Origin: Trichoplax sp. H2
Lineage: Eukaryota > Placozoa > Uniplacotomia > Trichoplacea
DNA length: 60,260 bases
Direction: 5' to 3'
Assembly (NCBI GenBank): GCA_003344405.1
Contig: NOWV01000295.1
Coordinates: forward strand, 1-60,260
The notes beneath the pieces are model-generated. The model did not search any database. It was given only the letters and a program-made list of their open reading frames with translations, and was not told the DNA's origin. Both the position numbers and the translations under genes were made by a program. This document shows positions 27,121-40,045 of this stretch, piece by piece (position 1 is the first letter of the stretch; each line of letters begins with the position of its first letter).

Positions 27121-28186
27121 TTTCAACAGCGCTGATCTGCACTCTGCAAGCGACGTTTCTTTGCTGTATCTACACATCACCGTCGCCAACTGAAGGCCTA
27201 CGCAAGCGGCAGAAATTTGGGCGTACAACGCAGTTATTATTTTTGATTCAGCCTGGTATCTGATCCAGTATGATTTTACTGGAAATTGAAAATAAAATTG
27301 TAGAAACTACTCTTAAGAGTAGGCTAAACAGGTTAGCAAAGTAGCTTCAAATTGAAATTCCTTTCAGTGATGTAAAAGAAGGCAATCACTATTTTCGATT
27401 CTATTAAACGACTCTATTTCACAGTGTGTACAATATTATAGCGCAAGACATACTACGATACCATACTGTAGCTAGTGGGATATGTGAGAAAATAGGACGA
27501 TTGCTGCCCTTGCACTCTTCATGCAATCTTGACTTGCCTCTCTTCTTTCTCCATGCTACACTAATACTTCTAGTTATTATTGACTCTCCACATTTCCCAC
27601 CAAGTGGGTAAGGTTACAATCTCTTTAACTTACTGAAGCTACTACAGCATTTGTTGCAGTGCTTTACCGATCATGTAACTGTCGAAAAAGAGCATGCTTC
27701 ATAGTCAGCAATTCTTGATCGAGCCATTTTCTACATTGCAAGGCTATCGAGTACGGGCGCCTACTCTCTTCTCTTTTTTTTTCCAAGTGCGTACAAGTAT
27801 GTTGACAACATACTGTACAGTCCCTATGTACACTCATTGAAAGTAATGGAACGTGCTAGTTTATTAAATTATAAAATAACTTCAAGCGATTGTCTCTTTT
27901 ATTCTTGCTTGAAGTATACCTCCCATTCTACCACGGAATGGACGATACGAATTCAGTTGCTGTATATTTGTATAATATAATAAGTGCCCGGAATTTTTGA
28001 AAGAGTACATAAACAAAGTGGCACTGCGTAAACTTGATTTCACGGCAATACGCGTAGGAAACACGCTGCTGTACAGTATGCTGTATTGGACATACAAATA
28101 GACAGTAGATCAGTGCCACTAGACTACGATGTGTCCTCAATCTTTAAATAACTCTTACTAATAATATTTTACCTTGGCATCAACAG
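27121..28186. other. Upstream region of ARPC2; first coding exon not located
   Basis: The ARPC2 start should lie between the ORMDL promoter and exon 2 at 28187. The needed exon is about 60-80 bases and must end two bases into a codon. The best donor, GTAAGG at 27609, has the right phase, but the upstream frame (27426-27610) has no ARPC2 resemblance, so I do not call it. No other gene is seen. Confidence 0.4.
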
Positions 28187-30323
28187 TCAAAAGCCTGACG
28201 CCGTCGATCAAACGGTAGCTGGTAAGTTGGTAATAGACTAAATTTAGCAATATAGACTACACTTTACTACAGCAAATTTTCTACAACTACCTAGCTATAC
28301 TACACGGTATCATCCATATAGGCATATACCAGTTATCATTTCATGCTATATACTGAGTAATTAATAAATCGCTACCTTCAATGTAATAAAGTGTAACCAC
28401 ATAATGCATCTATGATTATGGACTGTTCCATAATTGATTTAGCCATTGCTTCAAATTCCTTGTTAACAATTAATTAAATGAACAATTAAATTTTATTTTA
28501 GAATCTCTTCATACTAATATTGTAGTTAGCAACCTCTAGTCCATTAGTTATGCTCATGAAATAGACTTTTGAGATCAATCAAGTAGAAGCAAACCAACTT
28601 GCAAGCGATTTCTAACCATATTCATCCTACTTCTATCAATAGACTACGATGGCGTGGTATTTCATATTTCAAATCCAGGCCGGGATAAAAGTAAAATAAT
28701 GGTTAGCATTTCCATAAGATCCTATGCTCAACTTCAACAACATGGCGTCGATGAGGTAATTCTAAGATTAGTACTAACGGTAACGAGCTTGCTTTCACAA
28801 TGTACTGACTAGTGTGCTAATGGCACTAGATCATGATAGAATGGATATAGCGATCAACTATTACAGTAACATCATTAAACACAAAACCGAATGGTAAATG
28901 TTTTCCTTATTTCCATAGCATCTGGCTACAATATACGGCAACTACCTAACCACCCCGGAGGAAGGTATGCAAAATATTTCTATTAGCCCTATAGCGCAAT
29001 GCCAGTTGCTTACAAATCTTCATTCTGAACCTGTTCAGGCTATGATGTATCTCTGTTGTTCGATTTGGAAAATCTTTCATCCGATAAAGGTATAACGAAT
29101 ATGTATTTCAAATTACTACATCTTGTTTATAATAGTTAAATTCTTACCTTCGTCTCGACTCAAATTTTTCTAGATATCCTCATAAGAAATGCTAGCCTCT
29201 TGAAGCGAAACTGTGTAGCTTGCGTGTTTGAGAAATACTTTGATTTACAAAAGCAATACGAAGATCAAGGAGTACAGAGTAAAGATTTTGCAATTATAAA
29301 CTATCGCGAAGATGAGACACTGTAAGTTTCCCCGTATGATACCTGTGTACATTATTAATGGTTACAGTATATCTCTGAATCTAAATCCGGTAAAACCCTT
29401 CTTAGTTATATCCAGGCGCAGAAAGATCGAGTTGTTGTGATTTTTAGCACTCTTTTCAAGGATGAGAATGATATCATTATTGGTAAAGTTTTCATGCAGG
29501 TATTCCGATATTGAATGAATTACGCAATAATCAGATCACTAACTAGCATTTGATGGCTTGGTAGTACTCGTATCGCAGTTTCAATGATAGCTTGTCAATT
29601 TTCTATATCATAATACATTGATGTACCTCACTTCGAACGACAGGAATTTAAAGAAGGAAGGCGTGGTCGCCAAGAAGCTCCACAGGTGCTGTTTAGCCAT
29701 AGAGACCCTCCACTTGAGCTACGTGGCACTAGTGCTCGTATTGGAGACAACGTTGCTTACATCTCATTTGGTAGGTACATTGATCTAGGCTTCCGTAAAT
29801 TTTGATCAAAACTGACTTATATGCCGTTTATTTGTAGTTCTTTTTCCTAGACATACAAATCCCAAAAATCGCCAAAATACAATCAATGTAATTCATACTT
29901 TCCGAAATTATTTACATTATCATATCAAATGCTCAAAGGTAAGCGAGCTCTTAATTATACACATTACTAAGCATAAATCTATCAATTAACGATCATTGTT
30001 ACTGAGGTTGACGAGTCACACACATCATGGTTACATTCTCCGATAGTTGTATCACAACAAATTTTTAATAACGGTATATTCACATTCCACCACTACCATT
30101 CTATTAGGCGTACCTACATTCTCGGATGAGAGCTCGCACCGAGGATTTCTTGAAAGTTCTTAACCGAGCCAAACCTGAGAAAGTCTCCGAAAAGAAAACT
30201 ATAAGGTATTGTAAATTATTGCCATTTATTATTCCATAAATGCACATATTCATAAATCGCGAATAAGTAATGACTGAAAATTTAATAATTCTTCTCAGTG
30301 GCAAGACTTTCGTTAGGAGATAA
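28187..30323 (+). CDS. arpc2: Arp2/3 complex subunit 2 (p34-Arc), lacking its first exon
   Basis: ARPC2 pairs with ARPC4 to form the core of the Arp2/3 complex, which nucleates branched actin filaments. Ten exons found: 28187-28221, 28643-28755, 28919-28964, 29039-29089, 29174-29321, 29406-29499, 29644-29770, 29838-29938, 30108-30205, 30299-30323; 278 residues plus a missing start of about 20-25, close to the human length of 300. Diagnostic stretches: [88 protein letters not shown]; and a C-terminal G-K-T-F-V-R-R. All phases agree. AATAAAA signals lie near 30618. It lies head-to-head with ORMDL across the palindrome field. Confidence 0.95.
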
Positions 30324-31337
30324 ATTGCAAAGATGACTGACAAGTGACAACAAAGTAATGTTCCAAGCACTGTAGCTTTTGCAGATGTTGGTTAAGTCAC
30401 TGGTTACATCGTAAGCCAATGTGAAACGCACGCGTCTTCAACCTTTAAAGAATTTTTGCTATGTTCATTAGATAAAGTCAGAAACTATCAGATATGTTTA
30501 AAATAAATCGGTTGGCCTTCATCAGTTATTGATTTTGTGATAAGTTTGTATAAGATTTGTGATATATTTCATAATACATCTATAAAATACATTTGTTATT
30601 TTTCAAGATTATTGTAATAAAATAAAATAAAATGTAATACTCTATGGTAAAGATTTCATTGCTCATCCTTATAGTTATACTACTATTTTAGATGCTTTTG
30701 CTGATGACATCAGAGAGAAGTGAACCATTTTATACGATAATATACAAGTATGCGAGTGTTAAAAATAGCAAGGAAAGCTGCAAAATCCTAGCACAATGAT
30801 ATTTCGTATTAGGCCCGATACCTTCCTTCAGTTATTGTATCTATTTCACTACTTACGGGCATACACCTATGAATGGAATCTAGAATTGCAGGCCATCTGA
30901 ACCGCTTTGGTGCCTGTAAATGTTAATGAACTTAATAGCAGAGTCTCTCTTAAATTTGATCATACACACGATGTATAGCTCCTGCATGGCAAGATTATGT
31001 TCTGATACGCATGGAGATACAATGAAAGTGAATTGTGTAGCGCAGATACTGTGCATACCCAATTACCCATATACGCTAGACCCCCCTCTGAAATATACGT
31101 ATAATTATCACAAACTCGATTACAGTGCGAATAATCTCTTTTATACACCTGTCAAGAAATTTTGTGCAATTCCATTCAACTCATAGAGATAAGATAAGAA
31201 TTAATCAAGTCTGTAGCTTACTTGAGTCGGCCCTGGAGAAAAAGCGAAGAATAGGTTGTACTACCGTGGGCCTAGTACATAAAGATTTAGATTCGTTCCC
31301 ATTTAGTATCGAAATTACTAATATGCGCTACATTAGA

Positions 31338-31754
31338 ACGGAGTGCTGACGTAGTACGATACAATTCCTTGAAGCCGTGAAATAGTATAAAGTCATCAAT
31401 AAAGCAAAATAATATAATATACGCGTACGAGCAGACTACCCGCGGCTGTATTTCACATTAGCGGTTACACATTGTCACAACCGAGATTGTAACACAAGAA
31501 TTAAACGGGATTCTTTCCTCTAAAGTAGACTTAACTATCTAAGCAACTAACTCTAAGCACTCTTTAATCAACCAAACTTAGATTCGAGTCTTAGACGATA
31601 GATTACTCACAGACTACCCGCTGTATTTCACATTAGCGGTTACAAATATTAACGTAATGTTTTCGTTGGCAATTCCTTTTTGCTTTGATTCTATAGCTGT
31701 CGTGTAAGAAACCTTCTTTTCTTTTATAGTAAAAAGGATATATGCTTCCTTACA
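31338..31754. repeat. Repeat flanking the gap, left copy
   Basis: It starts ACGGAGTGCTGACGTAGTAC, includes GTATTTCACATTAGCGGTTAC twice, and ends ATATGCTTCCTTACA exactly at the N run. Both its beginning and its end recur to the right of the gap, with a different middle. Confidence 0.9.
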
Positions 31755-31774
31755 NNNNNNNNNNNNNNNNNNNN
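31755..31774. other. Assembly gap, 20 N
   Basis: Twenty N characters, a typical placeholder length rather than a measured gap. The flanks share sequence, so the true gap may be zero or negative. Confidence 1.
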
Positions 31775-32165
31775 ACGGAGTGCTGACGTAGTACGATACA
31801 ATTCCTTGGAGCCGTGAAATAGTATAAAGTCATCAATAAAGCAAAATAATATAATATACGCGTACGAGCAGACTACCCGCGGCTGTATTTCACATTAGCG
31901 GTTACACATATTAAAGTAATTTTTTTGTTGGTAATTCCTTTTGTATGATACGATTCCTTGATAACGTGAAATGGTATAAAGTCATCCATAAAGCAAAATA
32001 ATATAATATACGCGTACGACCAGACTACCCGCTGTATTTCACATTAGCGGTTACAAATATTAACGTAATGTTTTCGTTGGCAATTCCTTTTTGCTTTGAT
32101 TCTATAGCTGTCGTGTAAGAAACCTTCTTTTCTTTTATAGTAAAAAGGATATATGCTTCCTTACA
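31775..32165. repeat. Repeat flanking the gap, right copy
   Basis: It starts with the same ACGGAGTGCTGACGTAGTAC block directly after the N run and ends with the same GTAAAAAGGATATATGCTTC-CTTACA block. The middle differs: it holds a third, diverged GTGAAAT-GTATAAAGTCATC-ATAAAGC unit near 31970 in place of the left copy's 130-base unique stretch. Confidence 0.9.
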
Positions 32166-33799
32166 TATTATTCGATCGAATGTTTATTTCGAACGGGTGT
32201 CGCAGTTAGTAACATACGCTCGTATATATAGATATTATATTTTCGAGGCGCTGAGACCTTATTTTCAGCACTGTATCTGATGCCAGTATCGTTTTGATAC
32301 AGTACACTATATAAGTCGGGCCTAATGATGGTATAACGCAACACGATTTTGTAAAATCACTTTCATAGCTTATGACGATAGTAACTTTAAGACCGCAAAA
32401 ATTGCATCGACCACGCTGCTAAATGGCCCAACGACTATTAATACGAGTATATACACGTTGCCGTACTAACTTTTACGCTCTTAAGGTCATTAACTTGAAT
32501 AACTAATAGTAAACTATAATTAGCTGCTTCATTTCTCTGAATGCATAACACTGACTATTACAATTACAGGGCGAGACAACAATCTCTGCGGTGAAATACC
32601 CGCATGAGCCCATTTCTTGTACTGTACGTAGACTATAAATCACTATAGAAAATGGCTTTATTTCGACCGAATGCGAGAATTATTTTCACTGTTAACGTTC
32701 CATTCATAAACAAGTATTGCTAATTTTAAAGTAGATGAAATGTGAGTTGTTAATTTAATTTCAAATCGGATTATAGCGGTAAAGCACTAAAAGGCACTTT
32801 GCATATTTTCTTTAAAAAATGAATAATGGTTAGCAGCGTCGAACGGTATTTTTATCCATTTTAGTCACACGGCTGTTTTTCGTCCGGTACCATGCTACTG
32901 TCAATGCTTAGCCCGCTGCTGGATTAAAGTTCAAGAACATGGCCAGGTACCGTTATGAGCTTTAGCATTTTACGTACATATACAGTACGCTTATAGCGCT
33001 ATGATACTCATGACTTTGATTTACACTGCTGTAGATTCTCGATTCAAAATAAGCATTCGGGCCTGATACAACTCTGTTTACTGTTAGTTTGTTACCGGGA
33101 GCAGGTTCCACGCACACTTTTAGAAATACGTATGCAAACTACAGTATACATACAGGCTGATTGTACTAGTCATTTTAATTAATTAATTGTGTGGTAAAGT
33201 CGTTAAATGGAGTGAAAACCCGAACCCGATCCAATTATTGTATTGATTTTCAAAGCCGAGATGAATGCAATCGCTATACAAACACCCTATTACCACAGGA
33301 ATTCTTAACCCGAATCCCCCTCCCCTTGATTGGGATCCAAATCAAGGTTTCGGGTTGACTTTTGTTGGTTATGTGAATCCGGAGTTGGCATTCAGAAAGT
33401 GTGGCGGCTCTGGGCCACCGTACAGAAGACTAGTGCGGTACAACAGCGTCCGCGTCGTTGCACAACAATCAGAGACTACTGTACTATCCAAAATTTTGCC
33501 CCTTCGCTTGGAAGGGTTTTAAAAGGGGCATATTTTAACTATAATTATCCCCCAACTACTACATTGTACTTTTTAGTACCACAAAGAGACGATGACACAT
33601 TTCTCCAATCGAACTCGCGAGGAAACAGTAGAAATACGGTAGATTCATTAATTACGACTAAGAGTCCTTTCTCAATTAAGGGAATGATTACATGCCCACT
33701 TGAAAGATCTACGTATAACATGAAACCATACAATGAGATTGAAAGATTTCGATTGTTCCAATCATGCATCATCGATGGCTTTAGCACAGTTTAATACTA

Positions 33800-36700
33800 C
33801 TAATAATGATTCATTACTTCTTCTTCTTCTAATATAGTAATGTAAACTGGTTGACTATATGACTCAAATAAACGCTGTATGCATAACTATTGTTGGAGGA
33901 ATGTTCTAGTGGAGTAATGCGTATTGTCTTCAAATATTGGACAATGTCAACTATTGTCCAAGCAACATCTTTCAAGTCTGTAATTTTGTAAGAGTCATGA
34001 AAGAGTAAGTTTTAGTCTACTACAATAGATGAAGTCATCGATTTAGAGAAATGAAGAATCGCCAGAAGGACAACTGCTGCTAAGTAGAATAGTACGAAAG
34101 CATGCATTCTCAGCGCTGCTTCCCTAGAGTACTTCTTCATCAATAGAGAAAATATCATGAAGGCGGAAAAAAGCCAAAATGGCAATTGAATTCTAATGTG
34201 GGTAATTTGTAAATCAACTTGTAGACTCCGATTTATCATCGACAAGTACCACTATCGGATTTAATTTGAACCTTTGCTGATAGCACTATCAGTGTCGAGT
34301 CAGAATAGATTATACAGCAAATGATATATAAATTACTGCATTTCGTGTGTCTAAGATGAATACAATAGAAGAAAGGAACTGCAAGTTAGGCTTTCTGGCC
34401 GTCAACACTTGAAATGATGAAATTAAACTATTCTATTAATTCTAATAATTCAATAAGCGATATGAGTAACGATGTTAATTTGCTGTACAATCAATAGCCT
34501 ATGGTTTTAATCACTGCATACTATTCATCATACTGTAATAGTTCAGTAAGAATAGCATGATATAATGCCTCTATTCTCTACCATTCCTCGAACGAGATCA
34601 TCGCACATAGAAAAATGTTATGTATCATTGTCTTACGATTTGTAAAGTGACAATAAAAAATGTCATAAAACGGTCTACAAAACCAGTTGATGAAGTTAGT
34701 ACCTCATGATAAAACGACAAACATTCCCTAATAATACATCGTCTACTCGAAACGATGACTAGAATAACCATAATGGATCTATTTAAAATTAAAAAAAAAA
34801 AAAATGAGAAACGATCGGCATTGAAATCGTATATTGCCAAGTGATGGCCATGTTTTCAGGTGGTCTACTTCGAATCTAAATAGAAATTGATTGAATATAC
34901 TTTAGTAATTAGCGCTAAATAGAAATAACTCATCATCTTTGATTAATCGCTATAAATCCAATGTTTTTTCTATCTCTTATTTGCATAACTGATTTACATG
35001 GGAAAAATATTTTCAGTCTGGCGACAGTCGGTAATACAAAGAGTCATCACGTCATCGATGGCTAGGCTTGGCATTGAAGAGGTGCTTTATTTATTGTATA
35101 TAATCTAATTGAAATTGAAGTACCGCCTCGTTAAAGAAACCCAACCGTCTATCCAGGACTGCAATGGTCTATCACTAATTGTCTACTATTGTTTCATTAT
35201 TATAATAATTATTCTTATTTTTACTGACTTATCAATTTGAATCTACCCCTAACTGATTGTTGCACTGTATACTAAAGCTATTTTTTCAAGCTGCCTCGGC
35301 GTATGTATATCAATTCTTATTCTTTTCTCGACATTCTATCTCTCTTACTCAGTAGTTGTGCTTCCTTATCTTTATTTTAGTCGATCATAGAAGATTATTC
35401 TGTAACGACTGGCTATAGTACTTGTAACTAGTATCTGTTTGCTATTTTGTAAGCAGCGTGCGTCCTTGGAATATTAGATCAAAGCATTTCACTTGTACCG
35501 TAGAAAGCAAAATCGATTCAGTATTCCGTTAATTATTCATCTATCAAATACGGTAAGACATTATTCTATAATTTCAATTTAATTTGTGAATTGTTTATGG
35601 AGGCGATATCATTAAAATAAAATTGATTCCATTAACGTAATCGACTTTTATAGTGGAAAAAAATTTGAATTAATGCGCAACGTGGATATTACTCTTCCGT
35701 TTATTATTCCCATATTATTTTTTCATCAACTTTGGATTAATTCTGTTTGCATTAGTGCGTTACTACCATAATTTAACAACTTTTGTTTCTATAAAGAATG
35801 TCTCATTTCACCTTTACAAGCGTCTACATTCTAGTCGTTAATCGTTACTTCAAATCGTCCTCAAATGGGACATAAAACAACAAACGCCTTCAAAATTGCA
35901 AAGTGTTGTCACCCAATAACATCAAAATGTCCCCCTACTTTTACACTAGATAACGTCAACAGCGATCACTTGCCCATTCATTTTCGCTAATTTTATTATA
36001 GTTAACATCCTGAAATGCTTAATCAAGTTTTAAAGACGATGTCATTTTCATTGATGCTATGTGAAATTTAAGTGATCTAGCTAACTCACTAGTCATTCTT
36101 CAACATCTTACCAATGCGATATTAAACGAGAATCATTCTTTTGGTTAGAGTGTAGTATTTTTCAAAGTAGCACCTTAACAGTTAACGCTTATTGTATTAC
36201 TCTACTATGGAGCCTACAGTAGTAGAGTAAATGAACTATAAAGTTGACAGTTGACATTTAACCTATTTGTACACAAACATTACATTAACAAGCGATGAAA
36301 TATAGAATATTACATGTTGTACAGTATATCGAGCACAAGCCGTCGATGATCAAAACGTTGAAAATGATTAAACTATCTGACGCTCTGTACCATATTGGTA
36401 TGGGCTAACGCCTATGAACAAATTGAAAATTGTGCATATCGGTACTTTTATACGCTTTACTATCGGTAGACACTGATTTTACCATCAAAGACTACCCGTA
36501 TATTGACTATAGAGTTCAAGTATACTGTAAGCCACAAGAAATTGTTACACATTGACGAGACTGCTTGTAATAGACGATGCTCGATATTGTAGAACTCCTA
36601 AAACGCTTTGTTCTCGACTTATTCTGCATATTATAGCGGAATAGTGAAAGGAGAAAAGCATTGTGTTCTTTAGTATTTAAATAAATTATATGCGTAGTAT

Positions 36701-39700
36701 ACTAGAATTTTTCAACTAATAGAAAGTCGTATCATATTTTTATTTTTTTGGCATTAGAATATCGACATCTATCCAATAGTTTACAATGATTTTTATTACC
36801 ACCTTCACCCTTGAATTTACGTAGTGTAGGCAATACTGTAAACTTTAGTGTAGAGTATAACCAGAGCGGGCAAGTTAGTTATCATGCCTTGAGAATACGC
36901 CATACGATATCGCGATAAAACGATGATTGCTAAAGCATATCACTAAGCCTTCATTTTACATTACTCAATTTAATGCTACCAATCCGTCTTTAACGTTGGT
37001 GTTAAGAAAGATACTGGTAATTACATCATATCCGGTATGATACGTAGTAAATCTCTTAATAAAATGAACCTATTTACGAGTTTGCAGAACTACATCGATT
37101 GATAATCCAGAGTTTTACTAACTTCATATCTTACGCGTATACTCTAATTTTTTTGCATATTGATCAACTTTGAAGGCAAATTTTTATTGACATAACTTTT
37201 CGATAAAGAATACTTGAGTGGACGCATCAGTAAATAATGACATATTTTATTGTCAAATAAACACAAATGATCAAATAGTTCGATTTACACTTCCTACAAG
37301 AATGGCTATAAATTGCGGTAGGATATAATTAGAGGGTATTAGCTTGATGAATAGGAAAAGGTCGATATCTTGTCGACTAAAAAGGCAATATAGTTAAAAT
37401 CATCAAATAGTATTTGTAAATATTTTACTGCAAAAGGAAAGCAAACAGATTCACCCAAATATAAGACAATCACCTAGATTAAACACTATCAAGATTCATA
37501 GCCAGAAGCCGGTAGTTACTATATAGGAAAGTAGTTCCTTTTTCGTTATACCGTACGGGAATATTGCATAATATAATGATTGCATTAAGCAATCCAGCGA
37601 TTTCGTTACCAATAGTAAAAACATGAGCTAGGAATTTTAGTGCCATAAGCAATTGTCATTCATACACTCGTCATCGAATGGATAGCTTTTTGAATGATAC
37701 CTACCTTAAGGTCAAATAGAAACGATTGTTTCAGGAGCCTCTTTTAATATACAGTACTGTAGGACATACAGTATCGACCTTTTAATACATTTACTAAAAA
37801 AAATTTGATTTTAACGCTGCCATATGTTTAATATTTTACGTGTAAACATATCATTGTAGTGGGTTAAAGGTATCCTAAATATTAATCCATCAATAATGAT
37901 AACATTATGATCGGAAATTAAAAGTATGAAAAATGTATCATGTTGTAGTCGGCATAAATAAATTAAATTTTAAAGAATCAGACCCGACTTTCAAAGATCG
38001 CAATGTAATTAGTATGATCAAAATGATATGTAAATAAATTATACATAAAATAAGGAATGATATTTGCAATAGTTTAGACATTTTTTTGTTTGTCTTTGAT
38101 TATACAGCACATTTCATTACAACTGTAGATGTAAAATAAAATTATTAGATAGATAAACAGTTCTTACGCTCAGATGATAATTTACAATACATTAGTGTAA
38201 ACTACTATATTTGCCTTATATGTTATACATAAAAATCTAAACGTTAATGTGTCGTGAGTAATAACATAATTACAGCGAGAGTAAAGCATTCAAAAGTAGG
38301 AGATCATATTTTATTTAAGGCATGCTGTTGATCACTATCTAGTAATACGGAACACTAAATACTGATAAAATGGCGATTTACAAAGACAATGCGATACGAC
38401 TATAATATATTTTCGCAAAATATATTACCCAATTTTAATCTTTAGATCAACGGAAACGTGATACGCACTAGTATCATAATATAATGTTTAGTTTATGGTA
38501 TCCTGTACATTACTATCCACAATAAATCTGTTACGCGTGATTTAATGAACTAGTTCACGACAACAACAACAATTAAAAGCAAAACAAATAAAAAATACGT
38601 AGAGATGATTACTACATTCACAATTCTTCTTTTACTTTATAATCAGATGAATTTAATGGCATAATCTGAATGAAATAAGCAATTTACTAATCACTAACAA
38701 TATCCCAGTCTTACATCAAAGTTTATCGGCTAACGTGTACGTATACAGTAGAGTGAAACTTCAGACATAGAACAAATATCGTAAAATACATGACTGATAT
38801 TGTACTATTCAGTATTATACACTTTCTGGTGCGATTATAGTATCAAATTCTAATCAATATGTACACTAAAGGGTCAAAATTTTTCATTTTTCTTCATCTT
38901 CTTGCGATTAAACTTACTAACATTAGCTTCCCAAGACGACTACGTAAACCTCTATAAGCATACTTTACAATCAATACACGTACTTTTATATTTAAAATTG
39001 ATACAGTAAATTAAAGCTTCAAATCATTCATAATTGATTATTATATAATGATTTGATTGAATGAATTTAATTTCTGGGCTCAACAATAGACTACTTCTTA
39101 TTGCATCGCTAATTTAAAGAAGTCAATAGTCAAGATAGCGCTGATTGAGAGATTAGACAAAATATAGACAAAAACTGTAAATTGGAGTATTGGGATATCT
39201 ATAGTCATGGGCGGCGTACTACATTATCGCCGTCTTGAAATAATAATAATGGCCTAAGAAAAATTTACACGTGCATTAAAATGTAATGAATTAATTGTCC
39301 CTATTTCATTTAACTGTGGACAGCATAATTGATGCTATCTAGTACTCCAATATGCGCGTATTTCTAACTACTGTATTCGCATATAAATTCGCTTAAAAGA
39401 TTAATTGCACGACACTCTAATGCCGGAAATGAAGAAGGAAAATTACCGATACTATGTAGTCATTGTAGTCAAGATAGCTGTATGCGTAGTGAGTCAGTTA
39501 ATTTTTCTTTGAATAAGAAAGATTACAAAAAGAACTGCAATTATATCACAAAGCATTCAGTATGTTATAATGCGGTAAATACATAAAAATTTAACGGTAT
39601 TCCACTAATGCAAAATCTACAGCTTAAAAGAATAATTTTAGTAATCGCACAGTAGGACTAGTTTCGATTTCTGCCATTATAATATACGGATAGTAAGACT

Positions 39701-40045
39701 GTCACAAAGTTTTTGCATATTCTACCACTGTTAAACCTTAAAGTATCATGATCGGTATAGTTTGTTCTCCAGTATTTATCATCATTACTAGTACACGCAT
39801 ATTTCGATAGAAATCTCTCTCTTTACTTACTCTTAAAAACTTACAACATCTGAATCGTTGACTAACTCTACCATCTTGAGCAATACTATTTATATATAAT
39901 TAAAGTTAAAGTATCATAAGTTATAGATATTGTTCCGTTTAAGTAATTTTTTGCATTCATTAATAACGTATGCATCTTTTCTATCACCTATAGCCCAACA
40001 AAACACATCGACTTTGGCGTTGGACTCTAAACTCATCGCTCCATC
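33800..40045. other. Long gene-free upstream region of receptor copy A
   Basis: About 6.2 kb of AT-rich sequence retained in both duplicates but without any recognised exon. It must include the receptor promoter, and the ~350 bases before the ATG (from about 39700) are among the best-kept non-coding parts between copies. Small simple-sequence tracts occur. Confidence 0.55.
34012..34245 (-). CDS. Weak candidate: small two-pass membrane protein or exon
   Basis: A 77-codon minus-strand frame reads H-I-R-I-Q-L-P-F-W-L-F-S-A-F-M-I-F-S-L-L, then a basic turn K-K-Y-S-R-E-A-A, then a second hydrophobic segment F-V-L-F-Y-L-A-A-V-V-L-L-A-I-L, then a short hydrophilic tail. This looks like a two-segment membrane protein, but I recognise no family. 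In copy B the same frame is shifted by an extra A in a poly-A run (near 52100) and further changed, so it is not maintained. It may be an old gene fragment. Confidence 0.2.
   Translation of the reverse strand: MSMINRSLQVDLQITHIRIQLPFWLFSAFMIFSLLMKKYSREAALRMHAFVLFYLAAVVLLAILHFSKSMTSSIVVD

Larger units (their letters stand above)
30324..33690. other. Spacer between ARPC2 and the segmental duplication
   Basis: No gene is recognised apart from the repeat pair around the assembly gap. The overlapping open frames at 30880-31349 lack splice structure and family resemblance. The 154-codon frame at 33330-33794 crosses into the duplicated block, and its right half is interrupted by a stop in the second copy, so it is not called. 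Confidence 0.5.

Noticed and set aside
27426-27610. Candidate first exon of ARPC2 ending at a GTAAGG donor with correct phase
   Set aside because: The frame has no similarity to the conserved ARPC2 N-terminus.
33330-33794. 154-codon open frame, the longest closed frame in the spacer regions
   Set aside because: Its right half lies in the duplicated block, and copy B has an in-frame stop at the matching place. The left half is a GC-richer stretch with overlapping open frames, and no domain or splice signals support it.
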